Below the pieces are notes generated by a model that saw only the letters and a list, made by a program, of their open reading frames with translations, searched no databases and was not told the origin of the DNA. Made by a program: the position numbers and the translations under genes. Shown piece by piece: positions 8,197 through 16,278 of a stretch of 64,000 bases of DNA. Numbering within the stretch: position 1 is the stretch's first letter; every line of letters begins with the position of its first letter. Location of the stretch: positions 126,001 through 190,000 of IMG/VR virus record IMGVR_UViG_3300031669_000001, one strand, 5' to 3'. The stretch is from a virus.

Positions 8197-8799
8197 TTGG
8201 GTAGTTTTCCACCACTCAAGGTCAAGCAGTGCTTCCTTCATTAGGAAGATGTCAATAATCCTTCCACTAGGAAGCGTAAGCTTCATGCTACGAGTTAAGC
8301 CTATTGGAAGTCTGTCTAACGTCTCGTGATTTGTTGCGCAAAATGTTTCTGTGTGGTTGAACTTAAAGATGAGAAGTGGTTCTTTTCCAAGCTTTAGTGA
8401 GTCGGTGTAAGCTTGCTCAAACCAAAGAGCGATCTTCGTGTTTCCAAAGAGGTGATCTAGAGTGTCACAGTTCCTGTAGAATTTGCATTCCAAAGTAAAC
8501 TTGAACTTCCATCCTTCATCGCGAAAGACGTCTGATTCATTTGTTGGTACAACATCTCCAATGAACAAGGCTTTCGCATCGCTTGAAAACTGCTCCATGA
8601 ACTTTGAATTTTTACCGCCGAGGATAGCTCCCGATGATTGAGAACGTCTGAATTGCATAGGTAAAAGAGCTACACCTAGAATCTTGCTGATCTGGCCTTC
8701 AAACCCTGATCCTTTCTTCTTACTGTTAACGCGTTTTTTCTTGATTACTTCAGGTATATCAGTGGACGGTAAATCTAATGCAGTTATAGGTTCTGTCAT
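8191..8799 (-). CDS. PD-(D/E)XK endonuclease, Holliday-resolvase-like
   Basis: 202 residues, ATG after TTGGAGATAAA. Catalytic layout of the PD-(D/E)XK fold: Glu34 in GSGFEGQIS, the basic motif FRRSQSSGAI (50-59), Asp82 in GDVV and Glu104-x-Lys106 in FTLECKFYR. The N-terminal 30 residues are a basic tail. Phage proteins with the RRSxxSGA motif are usually annotated as Holliday-junction resolvase-like or Vsr/RecU-like nucleases. Its position near gp46/gp47 fits DNA processing, but structure specificity cannot be read from sequence. Confidence 0.72.
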   Translation of the reverse strand: MTEPITALDLPSTDIPEVIKKKRVNSKKKGSGFEGQISKILGVALLPMQFRRSQSSGAILGGKNSKFMEQFSSDAKALFIGDVVPTNESDVFRDEGWKFKFTLECKFYRNCDTLDHLFGNTKIALWFEQAYTDSLKLGKEPLLIFKFNHTETFCATNHETLDRLPIGLTRSMKLTLPSGRIIDIFLMKEALLDLEWWKTTQK

Positions 8800-8819
8800 T
8801 TTATCTCCAATATGAAGCT

Positions 8820-9617
8820 TTATTTAATGTGTTGTGAATAAGTTTTATCACCCAACATTTTTGTTAACTTCTCCTGCAATGCGATCAACACTGGATAGAT
8901 TTCTTCATCTAAAGATTTGAACTCAATGCTCAAATCAATACAAAGACTTCCTCTCAGCCCTGCTAATCCTGGTAGACCGAAGTGTGGTATCATGTGACGT
9001 CTTCTATTAGAAGCTTTAAAGAGAAGCGTCGGCAAATCAGGATGAATATTCCTGATAGGTATTTCATATTCAGCCAGCGCCATTCCTGAAGTGATGCTCA
9101 ACTGACAATATAAACATTTTACTCCATCGATCATCTTCGTAGAGTAGAATCCAGTTGGATCAAATAAACGATATTCGATGTTGAAATAATCGAAATGTTG
9201 TCCATTTAGAGTTTTACATTGAACTCTAGACTGTCTCGTCCCATCTTGAACTCCATACGGAACCTTCACGTAGTAGATAGAATTTGGAATTCTTACAGTC
9301 GATCCAAACAATTCTGAGAAGTTGACGTTTACTTGGTGGAAGACTGCATTGATGTCTGGCTTCTTGGTAAAGTCTTTCCAATCCCATACAGGTGATTCAG
9401 GTTCTGGATCAGGAGTGGGTTCTACCTTCAGTTTTCTTTTATGTCTGATCTTCCATTCTTTTAGAATGAGATCGTAAGCAGCTTTAACCTCTTTAAACTT
9501 CTCACCGTTGTCATTTGACTTATCTGGGTGATGAATTTGCGCGAGTCTCTTGTAAGCTTTCTTAACTTCCGCTTTTGAACTTTGCGCAGTTACACCTAAG
9601 ATTTGATATTCATTCAT
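8820..9617 (-). CDS. J-domain (DnaJ-like) co-chaperone
   Basis: 265 residues starting MNEYQILGVTAQSSKAEVKK; the ATG overlaps the gp46 stop (ATGAATGA). Residues 1-55 are a J domain with HPD at 30-32 (QIHHPDKSND). Residues about 90-240 resemble the DnaJ C-terminal substrate-binding domain (VNVNFSELFGSTVRIP, then VKVPYGVQDGTRQSRV). There is no Gly/Phe-rich linker of normal length and no four-repeat CxxCxGxG zinc centre. A phage J protein would recruit host DnaK for folding or disassembly of its own complexes. Its translational coupling to gp46 is unusual. Confidence 0.8.
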   Translation of the reverse strand: MNEYQILGVTAQSSKAEVKKAYKRLAQIHHPDKSNDNGEKFKEVKAAYDLILKEWKIRHKRKLKVEPTPDPEPESPVWDWKDFTKKPDINAVFHQVNVNFSELFGSTVRIPNSIYYVKVPYGVQDGTRQSRVQCKTLNGQHFDYFNIEYRLFDPTGFYSTKMIDGVKCLYCQLSITSGMALAEYEIPIRNIHPDLPTLLFKASNRRRHMIPHFGLPGLAGLRGSLCIDLSIEFKSLDEEIYPVLIALQEKLTKMLGDKTYSQHIK

Positions 9618-11601
9618 CTGGTTGAAGAAGAAGAGTTGAGAACCCACCCTCTTTCCTAATGACAAGATTATTATCACACCTACCGTCAAATTCTGGTCTG
9701 TGTGAAATGATGAAGATTGAGATGTCATCATCCCAGGCCTTGCTCTTCAACATAGTGATAAGGCTATCAACATCTGGCCCAGAAATGCTGCCACCGTCAA
9801 CTTCATCCGTGAACAGTACGTTCACCTTTGAGTGTAAGTAAGTCAGCACGTCTCTAAACGCTAAGCAGAGAGACAGGTTCAGCTTCTTCTTCTCACCGTT
9901 CGAGAGGTTACCGTGATCCAAGTCTCTACCAATTTGAGTGATCTCACAGGTCATGTCAGGTTGGAACAACACTATGTGTGGAAGGTTTACGCTCTCAGTG
10001 TAGTAAGCGATCCGCTTGTTCAAGAATGGGATCGTCTTGGAGATGATGTTCTTCCTTATGAAAGAATTCTTGTCAGTGAGAAGCTTGAGAAGAAACTGTT
10101 GGTGCTCTTGAACGTGGATGAGAGCTTCCAGAGCTTCGACGTCGATCTCAACCTCACCCTCGGCGATCAAGGCTTGAAGAGCTTCGTCGTGAGGATTCGT
10201 CTCTACGTTCATTCTCTCGAAGCGTTGAGCAAGTGTACTTTGCTCATTCTTAGCCTTGAGAAGAGAGCTCAGATCCCTGTAGCTTAAAGCAGATTGATAC
10301 TCCTTGAGGGTATCTTGCAGCTCACTCAGAGGTATCGAGTGGATGCTCTGAGTCTTAGTAAGCTTGAAGGCCTTGATCTCTTCCTCGATCTGCTCGATGA
10401 TTACTCTCTTCCTGTCTGCCTCTGCTTGAGCTTCAGCCAACAGTTGATCACACTCGATCTGCTTCAAGCGTTCATCTTCTTCAAGAACTCCTCTGTGCTG
10501 GGTCAGGTCGGTGATCTTCGCGTTCGCGTCTGCGAACTGCTGCAAGCAGTAAGGGCACTTGGCATCGGAGAGGTGATCAAGCTCCTTGTCGATCTTCAAG
10601 ATCTTCGTCAAGATCTCATTCCGCTCCTTGTTCGCGATGACCGCGGGTGGGGTTCCTGTAGGAAACCGATCCTTGTTGTGAGACCACAGCTTCGTCTCAA
10701 GAGTCTTGAGAGCTGAGTCATAGATCGAAGTCTCTTCTCGGATCTTTGACTGAAGATCGGCGATGCTCTTCGTCAAGCTAGAAACTTCTCTGAACAGAGC
10801 TTCCTCGGAGTCAAAGTCGACGTTCGAGAGCAGGTGAATGCTCTCGGAGATCTTCAAGAGATCTAGCTTGTGAGTCTGATTCCACTTCATCACTCGCTCT
10901 TCAGCTTCTTGAACTCGCCGAGCATGGTTCTCATTCTGCTTCTGCTGTTGACCGATCAACACCTTCTGCATGTCGATCGTCTTGTCAAGGTCGGAGATCT
11001 TCTTCTTCAGCGCGTTGGCCTTGCGAGACAAGATCGTGATGCGAAAGAGCTCCTCGATCAACTCGCGTTGAGCCCCTACGCTGAGGTCTAGGAAGGGTCT
11101 TGAGTTCCCGTTGAAGAGGATGATCTGGGAGAAGAGGTTGTAGGAGAACCCGAGGATCTCCTCTACTCTGTTGTTGAAGCTGTCCTCGCCTCGGCTGACG
11201 CTCGCGGGAGTGACGTCTTGATCGTTCAGCAGCAACTGAACCCCTGTCGAGCCACCCCTCCAACGCCGAACTTCATAGACGTCAGCTCCCTTGGTGAAGG
11301 TCAGGTCAACCTCCATCTGGGTGCTCTTCTTGTCATTGGTTCGGTTGATGAGCTTGTCTTTGGTGACGCTTGACGGGATCTTGTCGTAGAGACAGTAGGA
11401 GATCGCGTTGATGAGCGTTGACTTACCAGCTCCAGATGAGCCACCGTCGTCGAGGTTCTCACCCATGAGTAGCGTTGTACCAGACCCTTCTAGATCAACC
11501 TCGGTGAAGATGTTACCGAAGCTCATGAAGTTCTTGAATTTAACCGTCTTGAAGACGATGCCCAACTCATTGAGGACTTTATTGTCTACTATATCTGTCA
11601 T
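9610..11601 (-). CDS. 46: Recombination endonuclease subunit gp46 (SbcC/Rad50-like ATPase)
   Basis: 663 residues from MTDIVDNK; a longer TTG start five codons upstream is possible. Walker A GAGKST sits near residue 62 of the longer form, in GENLDDGGSSGAGKST. A long coiled-coil arm has a zinc hook CPYC in the middle. Near the C-terminus are the signature LSNGEKKKLNLSL and Walker B VLFTDEVDG. With gp47 it forms the Mre11-Rad50-type complex that resects DNA ends for recombination-dependent replication. The stretch around 10300-11500 is visibly GC-richer than its flanks. A MazG-like gene and a small unknown gene separate it from gp47. Confidence 0.95.
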   Translation of the reverse strand: MTDIVDNKVLNELGIVFKTVKFKNFMSFGNIFTEVDLEGSGTTLLMGENLDDGGSSGAGKSTLINAISYCLYDKIPSSVTKDKLINRTNDKKSTQMEVDLTFTKGADVYEVRRWRGGSTGVQLLLNDQDVTPASVSRGEDSFNNRVEEILGFSYNLFSQIILFNGNSRPFLDLSVGAQRELIEELFRITILSRKANALKKKISDLDKTIDMQKVLIGQQQKQNENHARRVQEAEERVMKWNQTHKLDLLKISESIHLLSNVDFDSEEALFREVSSLTKSIADLQSKIREETSIYDSALKTLETKLWSHNKDRFPTGTPPAVIANKERNEILTKILKIDKELDHLSDAKCPYCLQQFADANAKITDLTQHRGVLEEDERLKQIECDQLLAEAQAEADRKRVIIEQIEEEIKAFKLTKTQSIHSIPLSELQDTLKEYQSALSYRDLSSLLKAKNEQSTLAQRFERMNVETNPHDEALQALIAEGEVEIDVEALEALIHVQEHQQFLLKLLTDKNSFIRKNIISKTIPFLNKRIAYYTESVNLPHIVLFQPDMTCEITQIGRDLDHGNLSNGEKKKLNLSLCLAFRDVLTYLHSKVNVLFTDEVDGGSISGPDVDSLITMLKSKAWDDDISIFIISHRPEFDGRCDNNLVIRKEGGFSTLLLQPDE

Positions 11602-11619
11602 ATTCTTTATTTTCAACCT

Positions 11620-12036
11620 TCAGGCTTGATCAAAAAGTTTGGATAATAGCCCCACATTATCTTTATGAGATGGTGGTTGCCACGTTGGTGGTTTTATCAA
11701 GTCTGGGAGACCTAAGGGGTTAGGACGAGAAGCTTTGATGCCTGGAGTCTTCGCCATGTTCTTTTCATGTACGCGATCCCATGCAAGATCAGAGTTGATC
11801 TCAAATGCATCTAACGTACCAATAGCAACAACACACAGATCGATCAACGCATCAACCACGTCATCTGCATTCTTCGCATCCTTCATCTCTGTCAGTTCTT
11901 CTTGAAGAAAGTCGATTCTAAACTTCAGGAAAGCTGCAAGCTTTTCCTTATCGAGATTACGAATGACTGGATTTACTCCAAATCGTGTGTGCATTTCTGC
12001 GATGTTTCTTACCCAAGCTGTACGTGTGTCGTTCAT
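11620..12036 (-). CDS. MazG-like nucleotide pyrophosphohydrolase
   Basis: 138 residues. All-alpha NTP-PPase hallmarks: FRIDFLQEELTEMKDA (helix with E-x2-E-type metal ligands) and DDVVDALIDLCVVAIGT. These match the phage MazG / phosphoribosyl-ATP pyrophosphatase-like group. Such enzymes hydrolyse (d)NTPs or signalling nucleotides to monophosphates. The C-terminal 45 residues are Pro-rich and lack the fold. It lies 18 bases upstream of gp46 in the same run. Confidence 0.75.
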   Translation of the reverse strand: MNDTRTAWVRNIAEMHTRFGVNPVIRNLDKEKLAAFLKFRIDFLQEELTEMKDAKNADDVVDALIDLCVVAIGTLDAFEINSDLAWDRVHEKNMAKTPGIKASRPNPLGLPDLIKPPTWQPPSHKDNVGLLSKLFDQA

Positions 12037-12054
12037 TTTTTCTCCGTTGTTATG

Positions 12055-12402
12055 TTAGTACTCATCTTTGACTTTTGTAAATTTCATCTTGCTATCGTCT
12101 GCACTCAGCATTCGTTCAGGCTCAGTCTTCCAGATAGCTCTTGACTGTTTGTCGAACTCCTGTAATGCTTCATCAGATTCAAACCAGAAACAGTACTTGA
12201 AGCCACCACCGAGATAGCCTTGTTCAGTTCGGCAATATTCTTTCATGTCATTGTACACGCCATTTACCATGATGCGCATTTCACAGTTCTCAACAAGTCG
12301 GTGAAACAAGTTCCACTTGCGAAAATCTTCTTCACAAGTTAGATCAGGTCTACCCACATCTAGCATGTGCTCCGTGCTGAAAGTTTTTGCTGGAACGATC
12401 AC
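12055..12402 (-). CDS. Unknown protein between gp47 and MazG
   Basis: 115 residues, GTG start overlapping the gp47 stop (GTGA). Rich in aromatics and acidic residues, with GYLGGGFKYCFWFESDEALQEFDK reminiscent of a small alpha/beta fold. No known motif. Conserved position in the recombination operon suggests a DNA-metabolism link, but that is only context. Confidence 0.6.
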   Translation of the reverse strand: MIVPAKTFSTEHMLDVGRPDLTCEEDFRKWNLFHRLVENCEMRIMVNGVYNDMKEYCRTEQGYLGGGFKYCFWFESDEALQEFDKQSRAIWKTEPERMLSADDSKMKFTKVKDEY

Positions 12403-13478
12403 GTTTGTTCTCCTTCTGTAGTTTCTGATGGAAGTGATTTGTAGATTTCAACGAGGATAGACCCATCTATTCTAGCCTTCTTGTCATCCTTAACTGTCTC
12501 TAACTGCTTGATAACCATGTCATCGATGCTAGAGAAGTCAATGAGTGTTTCCTCAACCTTACAGTTGTCACCTTCTAGAAGTCCCTGCTTGATAGCGCGA
12601 TCTTCTTCAAGAACAAAATCTCTAAGGTCATAAGCTTCAACCATCGCTTCGCGAAGTTCTTGAGCTTCCTGATAGCCGACATCACCATCAATGGTGCACT
12701 TCACCTTCATCTTTGGAAGAGGGGTCCACTTTTCAGCGATAACATTTGAGAGTGTTGTTTTGTAATACTTTGGACAGTCGCTCCAGTTTGTGAACGTAAC
12801 CTTATCTTCAGCTACATAGTAGGTGCACATTCCACGGTCGTAGTCAGCAGCGTCACCAAAGTCCATAGGGAACGCATTGCCGATGTAGAACACGTTGTCC
12901 TGTTCTTGGCGTTTGTGGAAGTGGCCTGAGAATATCTTCTTGGGACCTGCAAACAGTTTGTGATCAGGACCATGCTCTGCAACCTTTGAATGACCTGTCA
13001 GGATGAAGTTCCTAAATTCAAAGTGCCCCATCCAGGCCCAAAGGTTTGTATGCTCGATCAACTTTGCATACTCCTCTTCGAAAAGGAATGGAGAGAACAG
13101 CATGTTGTCTACAACTGTAGGCTTGTCGATCACTACAAAATTGCTCATCTCGTTAAACATTCTAACTGAATGAACTTCGCGCGTAGTGCGACGGTGTAAA
13201 TCATGGTTACCCACGCAGAAGTATACAGGAAGACCCATGTCATTAAGCATCTTGAGAGCTCGATAGGAATATTCCATCGTCTCAATGTTGATCGCTGATC
13301 TACTCTCGAACCAATCCCCGAGAAATGCTATGTGCGTGTAGTCCCCGCCCTTAACTTGCAGGCAGAACCAACTAACAAAATCAAGGCAGTCTTGGTTGTG
13401 GATCTTTGAGTTGCTCCGACGTCCAAAGTGAATGTCAGTGAACATGGCGATCTTCCCGAAGGAAGATGGCTTCTGCAT
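12399..13478 (-). CDS. 47: Recombination endonuclease subunit gp47 (Mre11/SbcD-like)
   Basis: 359 residues. Calcineurin-type metallophosphoesterase motifs in order: FTDIHFGRR (motif I), FLGDWFE (II), CVGNHDLH (III), WMGHFEF and FSGHFHKRQ (IV/V). The length is close to T4 gp47 (339). It provides the nuclease activity of the gp46/47 complex. The start overlaps the upstream stop as TAATG. Confidence 0.95.
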   Translation of the reverse strand: MQKPSSFGKIAMFTDIHFGRRSNSKIHNQDCLDFVSWFCLQVKGGDYTHIAFLGDWFESRSAINIETMEYSYRALKMLNDMGLPVYFCVGNHDLHRRTTREVHSVRMFNEMSNFVVIDKPTVVDNMLFSPFLFEEEYAKLIEHTNLWAWMGHFEFRNFILTGHSKVAEHGPDHKLFAGPKKIFSGHFHKRQEQDNVFYIGNAFPMDFGDAADYDRGMCTYYVAEDKVTFTNWSDCPKYYKTTLSNVIAEKWTPLPKMKVKCTIDGDVGYQEAQELREAMVEAYDLRDFVLEEDRAIKQGLLEGDNCKVEETLIDFSSIDDMVIKQLETVKDDKKARIDGSILVEIYKSLPSETTEGEQT

Positions 13479-13693
13479 TAGATTACCCTGATGATCTCAG
13501 ATCCTGCGCTCATTGAACCTGGGTCAGAGCGACGTGGGAAGATGATGACTTCACCATACTTCTTGTCAAATTTCATCTTCTTGAACATCTTCGCGACATT
13601 CTTACAATGATCTTTAGCGCGCCGCGGAGGCAAGTTGCCTACATCAACGTTGACTTGAAACAATCCTTTTGCTTTTTTATTCTTTGTCTTCAT
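13478..13693 (-). CDS. Small protein resembling a segment of the portal
   Basis: 71 residues from MKTKNKKAKGLFQVNVDVGN; the ATG follows AAGGAGAAGATA, so the ATG 15 bases earlier is not used. The stretch FQVNVDVGNLPPRRAKDHCKN resembles FFVDVGNMPPQRVKAYMES in the gp20-like portal of this phage (about 790-870). The rest (FDKKYGEVIIFPRRSD) is not recognised. It sits between gp55 and gp47, where no portal function is expected. It may derive from a shared small fold or mimic a portal surface. Confidence 0.6.
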   Translation of the reverse strand: MKTKNKKAKGLFQVNVDVGNLPPRRAKDHCKNVAKMFKKMKFDKKYGEVIIFPRRSDPGSMSAGSEIIRVI

Positions 13694-14378
13694 TATCTTC
13701 TCCTTCAAAATCTAGAAGCGCTAGGTTAGGTATTAGTTCGGCTTCTAGTTCGGGGTCAATATCGTCCATTTCAGTGACGTGTTTGCCCCCATTTTGTTCA
13801 TCCATCAACTTTTGCATGATCGCAGCGATGGTCGCAGCTTTTGCAGCTGCGTGGATAGCATCCATGTCCATGCGAACTTTTGCTTCTTCAATGTTTGTTT
13901 TGAGCTCAGCGAAATCATCTCTGTATTCGCTGTCTTGATGGTTCCTCGACTCTTCTTGGAAGTTGAAGCTTGGGTTTTCACCCATGTCGATGAGTAGTTG
14001 ATCGCGTGTTCTGCGATGCTTCTTCTCTACATTAAGGAAATGTAGGAAGGAGTTGTTGATGCAGGTCGTGTAGAACGAAAACGGATTTGATGACTTTTCT
14101 GGTTTGAACTTCAGCGCGTTCTTGCATAGATTAGCAAGAGCTTCTGAGATCATATCCTCTTTGTATGTGTAGTTAGAGAAGCACGGTCTTTGAGCGTACT
14201 TGCGAGTTAACATCATCAACATCCGTGCTAACTCGGGGGAGATCTGACCTTTTTCTTTTGACTTAATCACCTCTGGCAACATCTTGCCATTTGTTACGTA
14301 GTACTTTGATGTAAATTCAGGGGTGTCAGGATTTTTATCTCTCTTGGTTTTTGTTGGTTTTGGAGGAGTTGTAGTCAT
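13677..14378 (-). CDS. 55: Late-transcription sigma factor gp55
   Basis: 233 residues. A sigma-region-2-like core is visible: ARMLMMLTRKYAQRPCFSNYTYKEDMISEALANL, then FKPEKSSNPFSFYTTCINNSFLHFLNVEKKHRRTRDQL. This aligns in pattern with T4 gp55 ([20 protein letters not shown]... NPHAYITQACFNAF). The last residues, NLALLDFEGEDNEDKE, match the hydrophobic-acidic tail that in T4 gp55 binds the gp45 sliding clamp. It directs host RNA polymerase to TATAAATA-type promoters, several of which occur here. Confidence 0.9.
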   Translation of the reverse strand: MTTTPPKPTKTKRDKNPDTPEFTSKYYVTNGKMLPEVIKSKEKGQISPELARMLMMLTRKYAQRPCFSNYTYKEDMISEALANLCKNALKFKPEKSSNPFSFYTTCINNSFLHFLNVEKKHRRTRDQLLIDMGENPSFNFQEESRNHQDSEYRDDFAELKTNIEEAKVRMDMDAIHAAAKAATIAAIMQKLMDEQNGGKHVTEMDDIDPELEAELIPNLALLDFEGEDNEDKE

Positions 14379-14514
14379 TTAATCTTTCTTCGTGGGTATC
14401 ACCTGCGTTAGTAAAATCAGATGATCATATTAACATAAAACTCGTAGAATAGTAATTTTCACGAGTTGCTATTAGTTCACGGATCATAAATAGATATTTA
14501 AGATAGGTAAACGT
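14379..14514. other. Divergent intergenic region gp55 / nucleotidyltransferase
   Basis: 136 bases with no gene. On the plus strand it carries a late promoter (14485-14492). On the minus strand, towards gp55, a TATGAT -10-like element lies around 14430, consistent with earlier transcription of gp55. No hairpin terminator was seen. Confidence 0.4.
14485..14492 (+). promoter_or_regulatory. Late promoter CATAAATA
   Basis: CATAAATAGAT, one base from the T4 late consensus, 22 bases before the ATG at 14515. It opens the main plus-strand structural block. Confidence 0.65.
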
Positions 14515-15147
14515 ATGAAACTTAGTCAAATTTTTGAAGCAAGCGATTCAAAAAGGCTTGTAGTCGTTTTTGGTGGTCGATTTCAACCGTTCCATCGTGG
14601 ACATTATGAAGCTTATAAGTGGCTGTGCAAAAAGTTTGGTGAAGAGAACGTCTGGATCGCCACTTCGAACAAGACAAATTTTAACGCAGCTAATGGTGAA
14701 GTTTCTCCATTTACGTTCAAGGAAAAGAAAGAGATCATCGTTTCACTTTATGGCATAAATCAAAGAAGAATCATCCAATGTAAGAATCCTGCGTTCAAAC
14801 CGAGTGAGATATTTGACCTTTACAAAGGTTATCCTATTATTTATATCACCGCTGTAGGTAAGAAAGATGAGGAGCGTTATCGCACAGGTACATTCTTCAA
14901 ACCTCTACCTCTGCCATTCGTTTTAAAAGATGCTGACGCACTCGCCACTCTTGATGATGATGTAGGATATTATACAGAAGTCCCAATGGTTATCAAGGAC
15001 ATCTCAGGATCTCAGGTTAGAGCTGAATTGAAAGCTGCAAAAGGCGATGATCGTGAGAAGCTGTTTAAGAAGTTTTTCGGCAAGTACGATTCAATCATCG
15101 ATGCACTTGTCATTGCTAAGCTTAAAGACGTTAAGGAAATAGAGTGA
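14515..15147 (+). CDS. Nucleotidyltransferase (cytidylyltransferase / NMNAT-like) with putative capsid-targeting leader
   Basis: 210 residues. The HxGH-type motif is GGRFQPFHRGH (20-30) and the second signature is ISGSQVR (162-168), both defining the nucleotidylyltransferase family that makes NAD, CDP-sugars or CoA precursors. The substrate cannot be read directly; GRFxPxHxGH with ISGxxVR is common in NMN adenylyltransferase-like proteins. The N-terminus MKLSQIFEAS contains I-F-E-A, fitting the T4 gp21 protease consensus (L/I-x-E before a small residue). It is late-expressed as the first gene of the structural block and overlaps the next start by four bases. Confidence 0.8.
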   Translation: MKLSQIFEASDSKRLVVVFGGRFQPFHRGHYEAYKWLCKKFGEENVWIATSNKTNFNAANGEVSPFTFKEKKEIIVSLYGINQRRIIQCKNPAFKPSEIFDLYKGYPIIYITAVGKKDEERYRTGTFFKPLPLPFVLKDADALATLDDDVGYYTEVPMVIKDISGSQVRAELKAAKGDDREKLFKKFFGKYDSIIDALVIAKLKDVKEIE

Positions 15148-16268
15148 GCGTACCAGATTTCAACGATCCATTTAATTCGTTCTACGATCAGTTCTCGATT
15201 CACGAGGCAGACTTTAGTCTGCCTACTCACTTCAATCGGTACGTGCCAGATAATCAAGGTGATTATCAATGTGTAAACGTTATAGTTCCTAGCATCAGCA
15301 AAGGAGCTATTTCCTGGACGATAGGTGGTAAGTGGATTACGATTGGAATCTATAGAGATGAAGGTAGACCAGCTACACAGAGACCTGCACAAACTGGACT
15401 TACATGGTCAAGAGTTAATCGAACGATAACGATCACGGATCCTAATGGACATAAATTGCATGCTGGAGATACTGTTAACGTCAACAACATAAATTTACCA
15501 CTTGTTGACGTTCCAGTTACAATCATCGATCCTAATACTTTTACCGTTCAGGGCTTTATAACAGGTGCATCCTCTGGTTCTACGGCATCCTATCAAGATA
15601 ACTTTGTCACAGACTTTTACGAAAATTACAGAGTGTTCAGATTACTTCCATCGTTCAAGTTGATTCCAATTTCTTTGGTTCTTCAGATCTTTGATCAAAC
15701 AAAACCTGTTCCAGCAGTAGCTCAACCGACTCTGTACAGCGTGACTGCAGGCAAAATGGTTACCGTACCGGTCGGGAATAATGCTGACTTCAATTATCAA
15801 TTACCAACTGCCACCCAGTCTAGCAAAGATTTGTTACCACTTCTTCGTCGATTTGGTCAAGTCTATGATTCAACTGGCCAACCATTAGAACTGACTTACA
15901 TGAGCAATGGTTATCCAATCTCAATTAACAATGTTGATTCGTCTTACAAGAATCAACAGATATTTTACAACGTTCCAGTCAACCAAATATCAGACCCATT
16001 CATATATGCTTATGATTATTATGGTCTTCTTATGAATGACGCTTCACGTGCACCAACCTATTCTACTTCTAATGTTGTGATAAATTCATTTGCAGTTGAT
16101 GTAAATAATATCATGGTTAATCCAGCTACCGGATATGTCAGCACGATAAATGACTTCTATGGCAACCTTGCCATTGGAGTTCAAACAAACAATGCATTAG
16201 TTGTAAGAAAGCAGATTTTGCCGTTAACGCTAGATGCGTTTAACTTGCCAGTTAAAGTGCCTGTATGA
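15144..16268 (+). CDS. Virion structural protein, unknown
   Basis: 374 residues, rich in Asn, Thr, Val, Pro and Tyr, typical of beta-rich tail or baseplate proteins. An internal stretch (about 88-155) resembles a beta-sandwich insert (TITDPNGHKLHAGDTVNVNN ... NTFTVQGFITGASSGS). No motif for a named T4 gene was recognised. GTG/ATGA-type coupling to the nucleotidyltransferase and location before the tail-tube cap-like, gp53-like and gp5-like genes suggest a baseplate or tail role. Confidence 0.6.
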   Translation: MSVPDFNDPFNSFYDQFSIHEADFSLPTHFNRYVPDNQGDYQCVNVIVPSISKGAISWTIGGKWITIGIYRDEGRPATQRPAQTGLTWSRVNRTITITDPNGHKLHAGDTVNVNNINLPLVDVPVTIIDPNTFTVQGFITGASSGSTASYQDNFVTDFYENYRVFRLLPSFKLIPISLVLQIFDQTKPVPAVAQPTLYSVTAGKMVTVPVGNNADFNYQLPTATQSSKDLLPLLRRFGQVYDSTGQPLELTYMSNGYPISINNVDSSYKNQQIFYNVPVNQISDPFIYAYDYYGLLMNDASRAPTYSTSNVVINSFAVDVNNIMVNPATGYVSTINDFYGNLAIGVQTNNALVVRKQILPLTLDAFNLPVKVPV

Positions 16269-16278
16269 GGAGAACGTT

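Noticed and set aside
10294-10716. Long plus-strand open frame of 140 codons, and other frames opposite gp46
   Set aside because: It lies antisense to the well-supported gp46 coding region; long antisense frames are expected from the GC-rich codon use there.
10985-11263. Arg-rich 92-codon minus-strand frame
   Set aside because: It overlaps gp46 in another frame on the same strand and has low-complexity composition typical of a shadow.
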